A stretch of DNA of 64,000 bases from the NCBI GenBank assembly GCA_936450465.1, contig OW388297.1:59772581-59836580 (forward strand), given 5' to 3'. Position numbers and translations under genes: made by a program. The stretch comes from Gibbula magus (lineage: Eukaryota; Mollusca; Gastropoda; Trochida; Trochidae). The stretch's first letter is position 1. Each line of letters starts with the position of its first letter. Under the pieces are notes generated by a model, which did no database searches, was not told the DNA's origin, and worked only from the letters and a program-made list of their open reading frames with translations. Of the stretch, positions 11,603-22,900 are shown piece after piece.

Positions 11603-11826
11603 GAAGTTAAATTGGAAAAAAGGATTAACAAACAGGCTACACTGGCGTATATAAATTGACAATCAAAACATCTCACTACATACAAATACATCTTGTCTTA
11701 ATCTGAGAATTTTTTTTTTTTAATCCGTGAACTAAGAATAAGACAGTAAGTCATCCTTGATCAACCATGGCTCCCTGCGACCGTTGCGCCGTATGGCAAC
11801 AGACTTTGCTTCTGTTCACTCTCATG

Positions 11827-11869
11827 TTAACAATTAATTAACAATTAATTAACAATTAATTAACAATTA
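11827..11869. repeat. 11-bp tandem repeat, about four copies
   Basis: The unit CAATTAATTAA is repeated head to tail with no visible mismatch. It lies in a non-coding stretch between LINE fragments. Confidence 0.9.
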
Positions 11870-12404
11870 GGCTATCAATCAGTGTTGTTCTCAGATTAGT
11901 GTCTTAGTAATTAACATAGTAACTGGTGGATCATTGTCTAATTAGTGTCACTGCTGATTGCTTATATACGTATTTATTTATTACATTCTTTTTTTGCTTT
12001 TACCCTTTTACCCTTTTACTAATATTTTATTTTATTACACCATCGAACACCTTAAACTCTGAGATGACTTCGGCGAACACATGTTGAAGTGACCAAGATC
12101 AACGGGACATCCATTTCCAAGTGAACTGACTGAGTTTGTGTGAAATTCATACACATAATGTTAATATTTCTTTTAGTGCTGTAACAAATAAAAAACGACG
12201 CATTTATATATAACTCATATAAAAAGAACCAACACCAAACAAACCGGTCAAATTAAGTATCTTCTTATATCTATACACAAACATTATAAACAAAGACAAA
12301 ACAAAGCGAAAATAAAACAGACGCCACACATTTATAAATAAGAATGCATTATTCATAACACATTGCATTGCTCGTTGTCGTCAAAAATATTTGTAGTCCA
12401 TTGG

Positions 12405-12510
12405 TGTCGCCGTTTAGTCCAACCCATTTCTGTCGCCGTTCCGTCCAATTTGTCGCCGTTTCAACTAAACTCTTGTCGCCGTTTTGCCGTGTCGCCGTTT
12501 CGTCCGTATC
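12405..12510. repeat. TGTCGCCGTTT minisatellite, five degenerate copies
   Basis: The core TGTCGCCGTTTYGTCC recurs five times with spacers that vary from about 16 to 27 bp. It is GC-richer than its surroundings. It lies just before the ORF2 relic of the neighbouring LINE and has no coding sense of its own. Confidence 0.8.
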
Positions 12511-12559
12511 CCCTTAGTACCCGTATCAAGTACATTTATCGATGCCTACCATCTGTAGT

Positions 12560-14262
12560 CCTTACTGACGACCAATCTATGTACACCTTCACCAACAATA
12601 GCAGATCAGCATGCACCATGATTGACTACATACTAATGAACAGAGATTACCTATCAGATGTGACAGGATACATGATCGACACTATTGTTAAATATAGTGT
12701 TTCGAACCATATGCCAGTGTGTATATTGATTCTAACACGCGAAGTAAGAGATATCATGGTACAAAATTACAGAACAGAAAAGCCAGATAAGTAGACCTAA
12801 AGCTCTACAGATGTGAAACAGGAATACAAGCCTTGACAGATCTCAGGTTGGAACTAACGAGGAGTACATCAGCTGCTATAATGAATATGTCCAATCACTA
12901 CACTTGAAAGCATCCTGGACGAAGGACGAACTTAAACCTTAACACCTACAGATGAGACAATGTCAACGACAATGGCGAAGCGAATATTCCGGAGGCAACA
13001 TTGTCAATCAAAACGGCAAGTACTGGACGAGAAGCTAACTGAAATAACAAAGGCTGCTGAGACCGACATCCATGAATACTATAAATTGACTAAGCATAAC
13101 TCTAGACAGAAAAGCTGAATTACTAAGTTAAGGTACCAGGAAAAACGTTCAACAGAACCACAAGATATATGTTCCATGTTTGGAAACTTGTTTTTGTTTT
13201 GCCATACCACTCGTGCTCGACAATTTTGATAGTGAATTTGCATCGACGGTATCTCTTTGCAATGATTCAACATGTGACTGTTTGAACTCACCTCTAATTA
13301 AACCAGTGACGATAGATGAGTTATGGACTGCTGTAAAGTCATTCAAATCAGGTAAATCTCCTTAACCTGATGATATTACAAATGAACTATTGAAGCATGC
13401 AAGTAGATCACTCATTATTCATAATGTTTAATGCTATGATAAAACACGAATTTGTACCCTCGAATCATATTGGCAAAATTCTCTCAATCCACAAAGGACA
13501 CGGCAAAAACTGAACGAACCCAAGCAACTACAGGGGGATAACACTGACCTCGTTACCCATCAAACTCTTTGAACGTCTACCTCTCAACATAATTGAAACA
13601 TGGGTCAGTGCAAAAAAGGTCTTCCCACATCCTCTCCAGTTTTGATTCCTTAAAAACGCAGCACCTGAGACATCATGTCTCAAGCTCTTTGGAAATCACT
13701 CTTATTACACAGAGAGGAAATCCTCTGCCTTGTGTGGTTTTCTCGATAACGCCAAAGCATTTGATAGAGTTTGGTTAAATGGGCTATTTATTGAGCTTCA
13801 CGATATAAGCATAAAAGGGAAGACGTGGCGTCTGTAACGTCATATGTAATCGTCTATGCAGTCATACGTCATGCACTCAGGGTGTCAGTCAGAACTGTTT
13901 CCTGTGAAACAGGGAGTTGGACAAGGTCGTGTTATGTCTGCCTGGTTCTTTATGGTCTACATTAATGATCTTATAAATGTCCTTGGTGGTACTGGATTTG
14001 GACTCCAGTTACCATGGGGACATTATCCAGGACAACTACTTGCAGATGACACTACTGTTGTAAACAACTCAGCTAACAGTACAATTATGCCTGCAAGCGG
14101 CAACTTGTGCACAGTGTAAGTAAAAGTGCACTGCTGACGTTTTCTCTGTATCAACATAACCTACATCAACCTATATTCTGCGGAGAAGATGAACTTCCCC
14201 ACACAGACTGCCATTTATCTGGGAGTACGTATGAGCACCCAGGGAGGCTCACTCATAGTGTA
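12560..14262 (+). pseudogene. LINE ORF2 relic: endonuclease end plus RT
   Basis: A heavily decayed non-LTR element. 12570-12740 encodes the end of the endonuclease (TFTNNSRSACTMIDYILMN, then SNHMPVCIL for the usual SDH motif). RT pieces follow: DELWTAVKSFKSGKSP (about 13315-13365), DNAKAFDRVWLNGL (about 13745-13790), PVKQGVGQGRVMSAWFF (about 13900-13950) and LLADDTTVVN (about 14035-14070, both Asp present). The thumb begins FCGEDELPHTDCHL, and a frameshifted continuation runs to about 14260, where the 1.19-kb repeat cuts it off. Many stops and shifts; inactive. Confidence 0.7.
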
Positions 14263-15447
14263 ACATGTAACACATTCATCTATGCACAGTTTACCATCCG
14301 CACATCCTCACCTGAACGTTCATGTTACACACCTCAGCAAAGCATACACCAACACATCAAAGCTTACACATCAACAAAGCATACCTATATCATAGCATAC
14401 CCCTCAAAACAACATACTAATCACACAAGCATACTGATCACCAAAGCATATACTTCAGAACATCACACATGTGAAAATAAACAATACCTTTTCATTCACA
14501 TGAATAAATACACATATTCAACAATATGAAAAATACCTCCTTCAGTTTCACAACACACTATTATATAACAGGTGCACAATGATAATATTCCACAAAAACA
14601 AATCTTCCACTTTATGGAAACAGTTCAAGTCATATATTTGAATGAATTATTTCATGAGAGTCCGCAACACTTATCAGCACGAAACTGCTGACCCTTCAAG
14701 GCGTAGTAAGGTGTCCTCCATGACATCACCATAACGTGACTGATGTAACTTGTAGATAGCATGTAGCTATAGGTAGGTCACCACAACGTGACTGAAGTGT
14801 CATCATAAAGATGTATGTCACCATAACGTGACTGACGTAACATCACCATACTGTCGCTGGTGAATCACCATTCTCCTAAGTGTACTCTTCAGCTGGATAT
14901 CTGTCACCAGGTGGATCCTACGTCACACCCTCGGAGAGACTGTAACTGACGTCACACAGACGTCACAGAACATGGACTGGTAAGATACACCATCTCCGAC
15001 ACCAAGGCAATAAAGCTAGCGCACCATGCCTCAAGTCCCATGCTCACACTGTAAAACACATGTTTTACTATAACGTTTCACCATGTTTCAAATATGGTCA
15101 TAAGACATCACATAATTTCATCACAACATGATTCATATTCACACAATGAACATTTTCATGAAATACCACAGATTGTCATACACAATTGTAACAAGTGTGC
15201 AAAGGCAACATAATATATAAAACATGTTATACATCAACTTGAAACACCACATCAAATTACTTCATAATGTGTATATGCACCAAAATGTACAAACCTTGAT
15301 ATTTATCACCCTGTCATAACACATTTTGTCACACAGATGAAAAATGCAACAACATGTAAAAACGATATAATACAAAAATCATACATGTTACAAAGTTCAC
15401 ATTTCATAAGAATCACTCAATGCCAAAGTTTACTTACGGCTCGTACA
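14263..15447. repeat. 1.19-kb interspersed repeat, copy 1
   Basis: Nearly identical to 27263-28449 in the same orientation. Its left edge interrupts LINE coding sequence at about 14260. The unit starts TGTAACACATTC (14266) and ends GGCTCGTACA (15447), so either strand has 5'-TG...CA-3' ends as LTRs do. Inside are three copies of TCACC(A)(T/C)AACGTGACTGA (14726, 14778, 14818), a perfect CRE palindrome TGACGTCA at 14947-14954 and an A/C-rich first 300 bp. No coding. It may be a solo LTR or another non-autonomous element; flanks show no clear target duplication. Confidence 0.8.
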
Positions 15448-15720
15448 GCCTGCACTCTCCAATGCGCTCGTTTCAGTCGTCTGCCACCACAACCACTGGC
15501 ACTCACTCTTATAGCAGTTCGTGCACACTTCGGGCATGCACAATTGCGTACTGACCAAACGATCGTGTTTGGGCGAACCGTTCATGGTTTCCGTTTATAG
15601 CTACTGTGTGACAATTACCCCCAACTCAAAATTTTGCTGGCACAAAATCAAGAATAAAAAACACACACAATAACTAATAATAATAATAATAATAATAACT
15701 AGGATTGCCACAGTCAATAC
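15448..15720. other. Non-coding, promoter-like on minus strand, (AAT)n
   Basis: Read on the minus strand there is a G-rich GAGTTGGGGGTAAT, then TGTCACACAG, a TATAA and, at the start of the adjoining repeat, GCCGTAAGTAAAC, which resembles a splice donor. This looks like the edge of an LTR or promoter, but no second copy was found. An (AAT)n microsatellite lies at about 15676-15700. Confidence 0.3.
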
Positions 15721-17050
15721 TTAGGTCTTCAAGACTTCTGCTTGACCTAGAACTCCATGTTGGACTCTCGGTTATTCACCAGTTTCTCTGCTTTAAAATG
15801 AGCTATCGAACATGTCTCTATCTTCAGTAGTTATTTTACAAAAATTCTCCAAAGACAATGACCCTCTGAAAATTGAACAATCGCTTTTTAATGGACACCT
15901 ACATGATCTTTCTCACGATTAACACAAAATGGTCAATATTATCATACTAAGGTACAACATAGAAAATGTTGTGCTTTAATTTCCACTTAAGTAGATGTAA
16001 TCATCATTAAAATTGGTAATACATTGGTAATGCGTTATAATCTTCTGAATATCCAAGAAAATACTCAAAAATGCTTAAATTTGGACCCCTGGACATCCCT
16101 TGCGATGTTCGAGGCTTAACTATCAACTTTTTGATGAAAGGGTTCAATAGAAAAGTTGTTCTTCTTGAAATTGTGCATACGTTAAGCCGTTATGATCCTT
16201 TAAACATGGCTGAAAATGGCGATTTCTGAAAAATGGCAATCTTCTATGACTTGTCACACATAAACTATGACAGAGAAATGTTTGAAATTTATTCCCCTTA
16301 ATAAAGGACATCTCTACTTCACGATGATATATTAAATATAATTGGATCTTCAGTGGTTTACAATGGAAAATTCTACAAAGAAAGTACCCCTCGAAAAGTC
16401 TCAAAATCCCAAAATTTTACATTTTTGGGAATATGTCCAAATTGTGCCTAAACTATCAATTTTTACATGATAATTATATGTTATGGAAGTGTTAAGCTGG
16501 TTATTATGAAGAGAATGCGATATATCACTTTGACATAGCTTAATTTATAACAGAGTTATTCTGCTTTGAACATGCAGTAGAAAAATGAACATTTTAAAAA
16601 AGACCATTTTCAAGGGCAGATAATACGAATACTAAGTGGAAATTAAAAAATCGAGTCCCAACTATCTTTTAGAAATTCATTTTGCTTTTAAATGAGATAT
16701 CATTTATAGCTGTATGTATTGCCCTGATTTAGGAGAAGATTTTTGAAGACGCGTACCCTCAAAACCGCGACATTCCCCAAACTTTTAGTTTTTTCGAAAT
16801 AGCACAAAATCTATATTGATTAGTATTCGAGCTATGAAGGTTTAAAGTTTTGACTTCAAGGGGAGATAACTCGAGAAAGAAGTCGAAAATCCAAAAAGTG
16901 GTTTGTTAAAATCTAAGTTGGGTCACAGGCTATCATCCCTGAAAATTTCATGCGAATCGGCCCAGTGGTTACTCCAAAAAGATCTGGACAAAAAAAGTAC
17001 AAATAATAATAATATTAGAGAAACAGGATAACGTAGTCTTGAAGACCTAA
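15721..17050. mobile_element. 1.33-kb non-autonomous element with 16-bp TIRs
   Basis: TTAGGTCTTCAAGACT at 15721-15736 is exactly inverted at 17035-17050. The interior has no ORF of note. In reverse complement, about 15860-16500 matches about 1560-2240 within repeat copy A, so the sequence is repetitive and mobile. (AAT)n runs lie just outside the left repeat (15676-15700) and just inside the right one (17001-17015). The superfamily is unknown. Target duplications are not evident. Confidence 0.55.
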
Positions 17051-17185
17051 TGAAGAACACGGATAATAACAATAGTTCTTCCAGATGTAGTCTTTAATAC
17101 CTAATTAATTTCTAGAGCGTCTAATATCCATCTCAGAGGTGCTCATTGACGCTTTACAGTTAGGTTGAGAAAGTTGGGAACGATT

Positions 17186-18735
17186 TCATTTTGGGTAGAG
17201 GAAAGTTTTCAGCTTTCCTTTGAAAGTGTCCTCGCTCTGTATGCCATGCAGTTCCAGTGGAAGCTTGTTCCACAGTCTTGGGGCTGAAACTGCAAAGGCT
17301 CTGTCTCCAAATTGACTGCTGGAACTTGGTTGGCATAACAGAAAGTTTTCAGAAGACCGTAGGTTTCTGACTGGTTTGTACTCCTGGATTAATTCGCTCA
17401 GATAGACGGGACTCTTTGGATTGTGGATGGTTTTGAAGGTCAGCAGAATGATCTTGAGCCAGTGCAATGAGTCAAGGACGGGAGATATCCGTTCTGTTCG
17501 TCTGTCACGTGTGATCAGTCGGGCCGCTGAATTTTGGACTCTTTGCAGTCGTGCAAGATTTCTTTGGCATGCTGCTCCATCGACATTGTTGAGTTGAAGA
17601 TGACACCAAGGTTTCTTGTACATGGTGTCATGATGACATCACAAGTTCCTACCCTCAGTGAAAGAGCTGGATCAACCTTGCAGAGCTGCTGTTGTGATCC
17701 GAGTGTCAAGAACTCCGTCTTCTCTTCATTTAATTTGATATAGTTGCTTGTCATCCAGGAACGAAGTTCAGCCAGACATGATTCTAGGTTCTCAATGGCA
17801 TTATCCATATGAACTGGGGAGATTGACAAATATAACTGATTATCATCAGCATACAGATGGAAGTCAATTGAGTGTCTCCTGATTATGGAACCAAGTGGCA
17901 AGATGTAAATGCTGAACAGCAGGGGACCAAGGACTGACCGTTGGGGAACCCCAAACTGTAGGGGAACTTTCATGGATGTTGTGCTGGAGATCTTGACTGA
18001 TTGGGTCCGCCCTGACAGGTAAGACTGTAGCCAGGTCAGTGCTACTCCTGTGATTCCAAGTTGATTTAGCCTCTCGAAAAGAATTGTATGATCTATAGTA
18101 TCAAAAGCCGATGATGGGTCCAGGAGAACGAAAAGAGTCACATGTTTTTTGTTCATGGCTGTCATAATGTCACTGGGTACTCGAACTAGGGCCGTCTCCG
18201 TGCTGTGACACGGTTTATATGCTGATTGTAGTGGTTCAAGAAGATTGTTGATTTTCAGGTGATCAGTTAGTCTTTTGGATAACAATTTTTCCAGGCATTT
18301 AGACATAAATGAAAGGTTAGATGCAGGCCTGTAATTTTTAAGGATTTCTGTATCAAGTCCTGTTTTTTTCAAAAGTGGAGTAACGAGGGCAAATTTGAAA
18401 ACATTGGGGACACATCCGCTTTCCAATGAAGAATTAACAACATCCAGGATAGGAAGTACAAATGATTGTCTCGCAGCTTTTGTCAGCCATGTTGGTATGA
18501 CGTCGAGCGAAGACGTCTTGAATGGTGCAGCTTTGATGATATCATCAATCTCTGCTGTTGTTGCTGGACAGAAAATCGTGAGTTTGGAATCTGGCACCAC
18601 ACCATCCTCCTCTTGTCTTGGGGATACCATCCTGGATACTATCTCCAGTCTGAGTTTTACAATCTTGTCTGAATAAAAACTTGCAAACCTGTCAGCAAGA
18701 TCGAGTTCAATACTGTGAGTTGGTAGATGACACAT
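17186..18735 (-). pseudogene. L2-like LINE reverse transcriptase and C-terminus
   Basis: The longest RT frame of the window (406 residues, 18735-17515). RT blocks in order: KLTIFCPATTAEIDDIIK, SLDVIPTWLTK, TPLLKKTGLD, LKNYRPASNLSFMSKCLEK, QSAYKPCHSTETAL, LFVLLDPSSAFDTIDH (catalytic Asp), GVPQRSVLGPLLFSIY and FHLYADDNQLY (catalytic pair). Two substitutions look damaging: PQRS for PQGS, and LLDPSSAFD for the usual LLDLSAAFD. The C-terminus continues in 17623-17186 with LQRVQNSAARLIT, ISPVLDSLHWL and FGDRAFAVSAPRLWNKLP, diagnostic for the L2/CR1 group. The two frames overlap at a frameshift near 17560. Confidence 0.85.
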
Positions 18736-18780
18736 CTTTTCCTTGTTGAGCAGTTTCCCCAGCAGTTTGTGTAACTCTTT

Positions 18781-19720
18781 TTAATTGCTTTTGTTGTTAC
18801 TGATAGCATCCCTGACGTAGGTGGCCTTTGCTGTGGTGAGAGAAACATTCAAAGCATTCCTGGCATGTTTATACATCTGACGATGAATCTCTAGCTTTGA
18901 TCGGCGCCATTGCTTTTCAGCTTTTCTGCACAGAATTTTCATTTTTCTGACGTCATCACTGTACCAATTTGTGTTTGGCCCGACCACAAATGTTTTCTTT
19001 TTGATCGGGGCATGTTTGTTCAAGATGGATGTCAGAGCATCTTCTAATGCGGAAACCTTGCAATCAACATCACTGGTATCACCAATACCATTAATGAGCA
19101 TCACATCGTGTGAAAAGTCATCAATGTTTATGCTCCTGGTTTTTCTATAGGTGACTGTCTGTCTGCGATGATCGGGTTTAGCGATATCCATCCCAATATC
19201 AAGAATGAAATGATCAGAGAGCTCCTTATTTCTGATATCCTTGAGTTCAATAAAAGCATCACTCTCTCAAGTATGTGTCCGGATCTGTGTGTTGGTCCAT
19301 GAACAAGTTGACACATGTTATGAGATGAGATCAGTTCAAGGAAACGCTGTGCTTGCGCTGATGTGTCCGAATCAAGATGAATGTTGAAATCACCGAGTAT
19401 AACAAGATGACCTAGATCTGCAGCTAGCTGTTAGAGTAGGTCAGAAAACTCAACGATGAATCCTTCAAATGATGCTTTGTTCTTACTGGAAGGCGGAGGC
19501 CGGTAAACAGTTACAAAGCGGATAACCTCATTAGCAGCGCTCAAGGTGACATGCAGAAGGTCAAATTGTTCTTCTTGGCTTCACGTCCACCACACATACC
19601 TTGATTGATTGTTTAAAGATGACTGCCACGCCCCCTCATCTGCGCACTGGCCTGTTTGCTGTAACGATACTATATCCAGTGGGAAGTAACTCTGCCAGCA
19701 CCGACTGGTCATGTTCCTTC
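18781..19720 (-). pseudogene. L2-like LINE, rest of endonuclease and linker
   Basis: About 19370-19440 encodes VILGDFNIHLDSD, the metal-binding GDFN block. The frame then passes through HGPTHRSGHILE, and about 19208-19220 gives LSDHF, the catalytic SDH. After a frame change, 18781-19191 holds the linker (NTNWYSDDVRKMKILCRKAE, then WRRSKLEIHRQMYKHARN), typical of L2/CR1 elements between endonuclease and RT. Stops and shifts break it in at least three places. Confidence 0.7.
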
Positions 19721-19722
19721 AG

Positions 19723-20244
19723 TCATGTTTCTGTCAATGCATATATGTCCAAATCCTCCTTCAGAATTTGATCATGAATCATTAGAGTTTTATTTCTAAC
19801 TGATTGTGCATTCAGAAGTACACAATCAAGTTTCTGGGGTTGTGAACTGTTAACACAATACTGCGTACTGTTGTCAGTGAGTGTTATGAGATTTGTATGG
19901 TTAACTCCCTCTCCATGATGACATTGTGTAACTGAAGTATTTGTTACATGAACAGGTATGGGTCTCTGTTTCTTCCTGCCTCCTTTCTTGCCTCGCTTTG
20001 TCTTTTTGTAAACTGCCAGACCCAGCTGACGAATGACGTTGTAAACAGATTGGGGCAGTCGATATGTTGCAACAAAGGACTTGTAAGCTGATGAACAATG
20101 CTGGTTGTCAGGTGTAAGTGACAGAAGCGTGTCTCTGGGATATGTTATCCGGGGTTGATTGGCTGTCATTGTTCTGCACTGGCTGGGTTTCAACAAGTCT
20201 AATAACTTTAATAACTTTAAACGTAGAAACCTATTTACACTCAT
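19723..20244 (-). pseudogene. L2-like LINE, N-terminal region and start of endonuclease
   Basis: A 173-residue frame starting at ATG 20242-20244. It has a leucine-rich start (RLKLLKLLDLLK), a very basic stretch KKTKRGKKGGRKKQR around residues 90-104, and then LDCVLLNAQSVRNKT and LDIYALTET, the first conserved blocks of the APE-type endonuclease (catalytic Asn and Glu). A stop cuts it off after the TET motif; the domain resumes in other frames further down. Confidence 0.7.
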
Positions 20245-20268
20245 CTCACAATATCAAACAATTTTCTC

Positions 20269-20835
20269 TCACTCACTGTCACCACATCTGCTCAACAGAT
20301 CCGCTCTGACATTCTCTATACCCCTAATACTATGCAAAACAAACCTGTAAGGTTGTAACATCAGGGCCCATCTCATTATCCTGATGTTAGTCATCTTTGC
20401 AGTGTGTAGCCACGTCAGTGACTGGTGGTCTGTCTCAAGAACAAATTGCTTACCGTACAGATATTGCACAATCTTACCTATTGCCCATATAATAGCTAGA
20501 CACTCATTTTCAACAGTGGCATAACTCTGTTCACGTGGAAGCAATTTTCTACTGAGATAAATGACTGGATACTTAATCCCATCGACTTCCTGCAGCAATA
20601 CGGCACCAACTCCTGTTCCTTACGCATCAGTTCTTAGCATAAAAGGCTGGTCCCAATCTGGAAGCTTCAATACAGGTGCTTGTGACATCATCGTCTTTAG
20701 GGTTGCAAAAGCGGTGGTAGCAGGTGATGTCCACTGGAGCTGATTTGGCATCCCTTGTCTGGTCATATCGTTAAGAGGTGCTGCAATGGAAGAGGAGTTA
20801 GGTATGAATTTGCGGCAATACCCCACTAATCCCAA
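20269..20835 (-). pseudogene. Gypsy-related RT connection and RNase H
   Basis: 20835-20620 holds the RT thumb/connection (GLVGYCRKFIPNSSSIAAPL, then LKLPDWDQPFMLRTDA, whose final Asp is the first RNase H acidic residue). After a stop near 20620, 20598-20269 continues the RNase H: YLSRKLLPREQSYATVENECL (catalytic Glu), LETDHQSLTWL (catalytic Asp) and NVRADLLSR (last acidic residue). The frame stops at 20269, about 20 bp before the L2-like LINE begins. Nothing downstream looks like the integrase normally found here in gypsy elements. Confidence 0.85.
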
Positions 20836-21653
20836 AAATTACCTCATCTGTTTCTTGTTGCTCTGCCGATTCACAGACAGAATTTTTGACACTTTAGCTT
20901 TTTCTGGTTTCAGCTCTCCATATGTCCAAGAAATTCCAGACTTGTGAATGCAAAACTGCACTTACTTGGTCGTGCTGTCAAGTTTGCTTCCTTCAATCGT
21001 TGTAAAACTTGCTCCAGTGATTTTAGGTGCTCCTCCCAGGCCTCAGAAAAATTAAATATGTCATCGATTTAATTCATCACACCATCAAGATTTTCAAGTA
21101 ACTTACGCATCATTCTGTTAAATACTGCAGGAGCGTTGACCATTCCAAAAGGCATAACTTTCCACTGGAATAACCCGTCTGGCGTCATGAATGCTGTCTT
21201 CTCCTTGCAATCATCTTGAACTGGAATCTGCCAATAGCCCTTAGAAAGGTCAATCTTAGAATAAAATGTGGCACTATGCAACCTGGTGTAACGTTTGTCT
21301 GTATTTGGAATCGGTTCAGCGTCGAAAAGAGAGATCTTATTCAGCTTTCGATAATCTGTGCAGAAACGATAACTACCATCTTTCTTGTGAACTAAAACAA
21401 TTGGGCTTGCATATGAAGACTTGGATGGTTCAATTACACTCATTTTCAACATCTGATCAACCTCATCTTAAACAACATGCTTCATGTTATGTGGAATAGC
21501 ATAGGGTTTGGATCTAACTGGTTCTTTTGAAGTCAACCTCACCTCAAATTTCTCCAACTTGGGTCTTCCTGGAATACCAGTCAACACTTCCTGGTAGCTT
21601 TCCAACATCCTTGTCAAGTCCGTTTTCTGATCAGTGGTTAAAGTGTCCGCCAT
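20836..21653 (-). pseudogene. Gypsy-related reverse transcriptase, stop in catalytic motif
   Basis: Starting at 21653: LTTDQKTDLTRMLESYQEVL, PGRPKLEKFEVRL, EPVRSKPYAIP, then (21452-21069) VIEPSKSSYASPIVLVHKKDG, RFCTDYRKLNK, SKIDLSKGYWQIPV (first Asp) and MPFGMVNAPAVFNRMM. The active-site YIDD is at about 21060-21071: ATC GAT GAC is intact, but the tyrosine codon before it reads TAA. The domain continues to about 20900 with EHLKSLEQVLQRLKEANLT and LEFLGHM. A further stop lies between 21468 and 21452. Confidence 0.85.
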
Positions 21654-21671
21654 TGTTACATCATTCCAAGT

Positions 21672-22382
21672 TTACTTTCCCTCGAGAGCTGTAAATTTAA
21701 GAGTTGGCATCTCATGTTCTGTAACACAATCAATCAATTCAGTTTCAACAATAGCAACACAAAGTTCCTGAACATTAGAATCCTGTAGGTCTTCATCCCT
21801 TTTGCAATACCTTTTCAAGAGATTAGCATGATAACTCTTCATCTTACCACCCACGTTGATACTATAATTAGCTTGACCAAACTTTTCCTCAATCGTGTAG
21901 GGTCCATGCCACTGCATCAGCAACTTGTTTGCCTGTGTAGGAAGTAGTATAAGAACTTTGTCACCTGTTCTAAACTTTCTATCTTTTGCACGAGTGTTGT
22001 AATACTTGGCATACCTTGACGAAGATCGTTGCAGTTCTTTTTGAGCCAGTGCGCAAGTCTCCTCCAGCCTGTTCCTCAAGTTCAAGACATACTGGTACGT
22101 AGTTCTGACTTCCGGGTCTGGTATCTCCTCGGTCCAAAGTTCCCTCAGTATCTGCATTGGGCCTCTTACAGTTCTACCATACAAGAGTTCAAACGGTGCA
22201 AATCTAAGGCTATGTTGTTGTGCTTCATGATAATCAAAAAGTGAAGGTCCTAAATACCTGTCCCATTCAGTAGGCTGCTCAGCACACAGTTTCTTCAACA
22301 TTGACTTCCCATTCACCACTCTTGGTGATCGAAATTCCCTCATCATCAAGCCCTTCTTATAGATAAATAGTAGTGTTCTCAC
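21672..22382 (-). pseudogene. Gypsy-related integrase with core deleted
   Basis: The frame begins with YKKGLMMREFRSPRVVNGK, the extreme N-terminus seen just before the HHCC zinc domain. It then jumps, in frame at about 22305, to MLKKLCAEQPTEWDRYLGP, the segment that follows the catalytic Glu. The HHCC domain and all three DDE residues are therefore missing. The rest is well kept: FAPFELLYGRTVRGPMQIL, the helical linker, KFRTGDKVLILLPTQANKLL, WHGPYTIEEKFG and SYHANLLKRY (C-terminal GPY/F-type module). It ends at a stop at 21672, followed directly by the RT region. It cannot catalyse integration. Confidence 0.8.
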
Positions 22383-22900
22383 CCCTTATCCTCTCTGCTT
22401 TCTCCTTCGCTAAACAATGAACCCTCTGTAAACTCACGTCCTGTTCCTGAGCTATCTTCACCTGTTCACTTGTAGCACTGTCCAGCTTGATCTTTGGTGT
22501 CGACAATGGTATCACTCTTTGGCTCTTGGCTTTCCCAATCTGTGATCTTGTTTCCACCGCTCCAACTTCCTCAACTGCTCTGATTTCCAGCGTGGTCCAC
22601 TCCGTGTCTGGATCCTCTCGTGTTCGAGCACCTGGCAAATCACCAACAATCAGGTCATATATTGGAGACTCAAACACCATAGCTTCAAATTTACCCTTGT
22701 ACTAAGGAGTACTCACATACAGACTACATAATGGAACGGTCTGCTCTATTCCATCTATTGGCTTGTACTTCCCTTGCTTACCAAGCATGACTCAGGGAGG
22801 CACTAGAGACTTCTTAATGGTTGCACTTGAACATCCGGTATCCCGTAGGATTCTAACTTCCTCACCATTGAACGATGTCACAAATATTCGAGGATATGGT
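22383..22900 (-). pseudogene. Gypsy-related aspartic protease and linker
   Basis: The catalytic DTG is encoded at 22834-22842, in the context RDTGCSSATI, preceded by VTSFNGEEVRIL. Two in-frame stops follow, at about 22790 and 22705. The protease end and linker then read VFESPIYDLIVGDLPGAR and AVEEVGAVETRSQ, with no further stop to about 22390. The GDLPGAR and ETR(A/S)Q blocks are familiar from gypsy-type polyproteins that place integrase next. Confidence 0.7.

Larger units (their letters stand above)
17098..20250 (-). mobile_element. L2/CR1-like LINE, inactive
   Basis: A minus-strand non-LTR element of about 3.15 kb. Reading down from 20250 it has a basic N-terminal region, endonuclease, linker, RT and an L2/CR1-type C-terminus, then a 3' end with TGTAAAGCGTC, TGAGCACCTCTGAGATGGAT and ATTAGACGCTCTA. 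The same 3' end pattern occurs in a SINE at 32870-33155. Its 5' boundary abuts the RNase H end of the gypsy-related element, so it probably inserted there and removed or displaced that element's 3' LTR. Confidence 0.8.
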
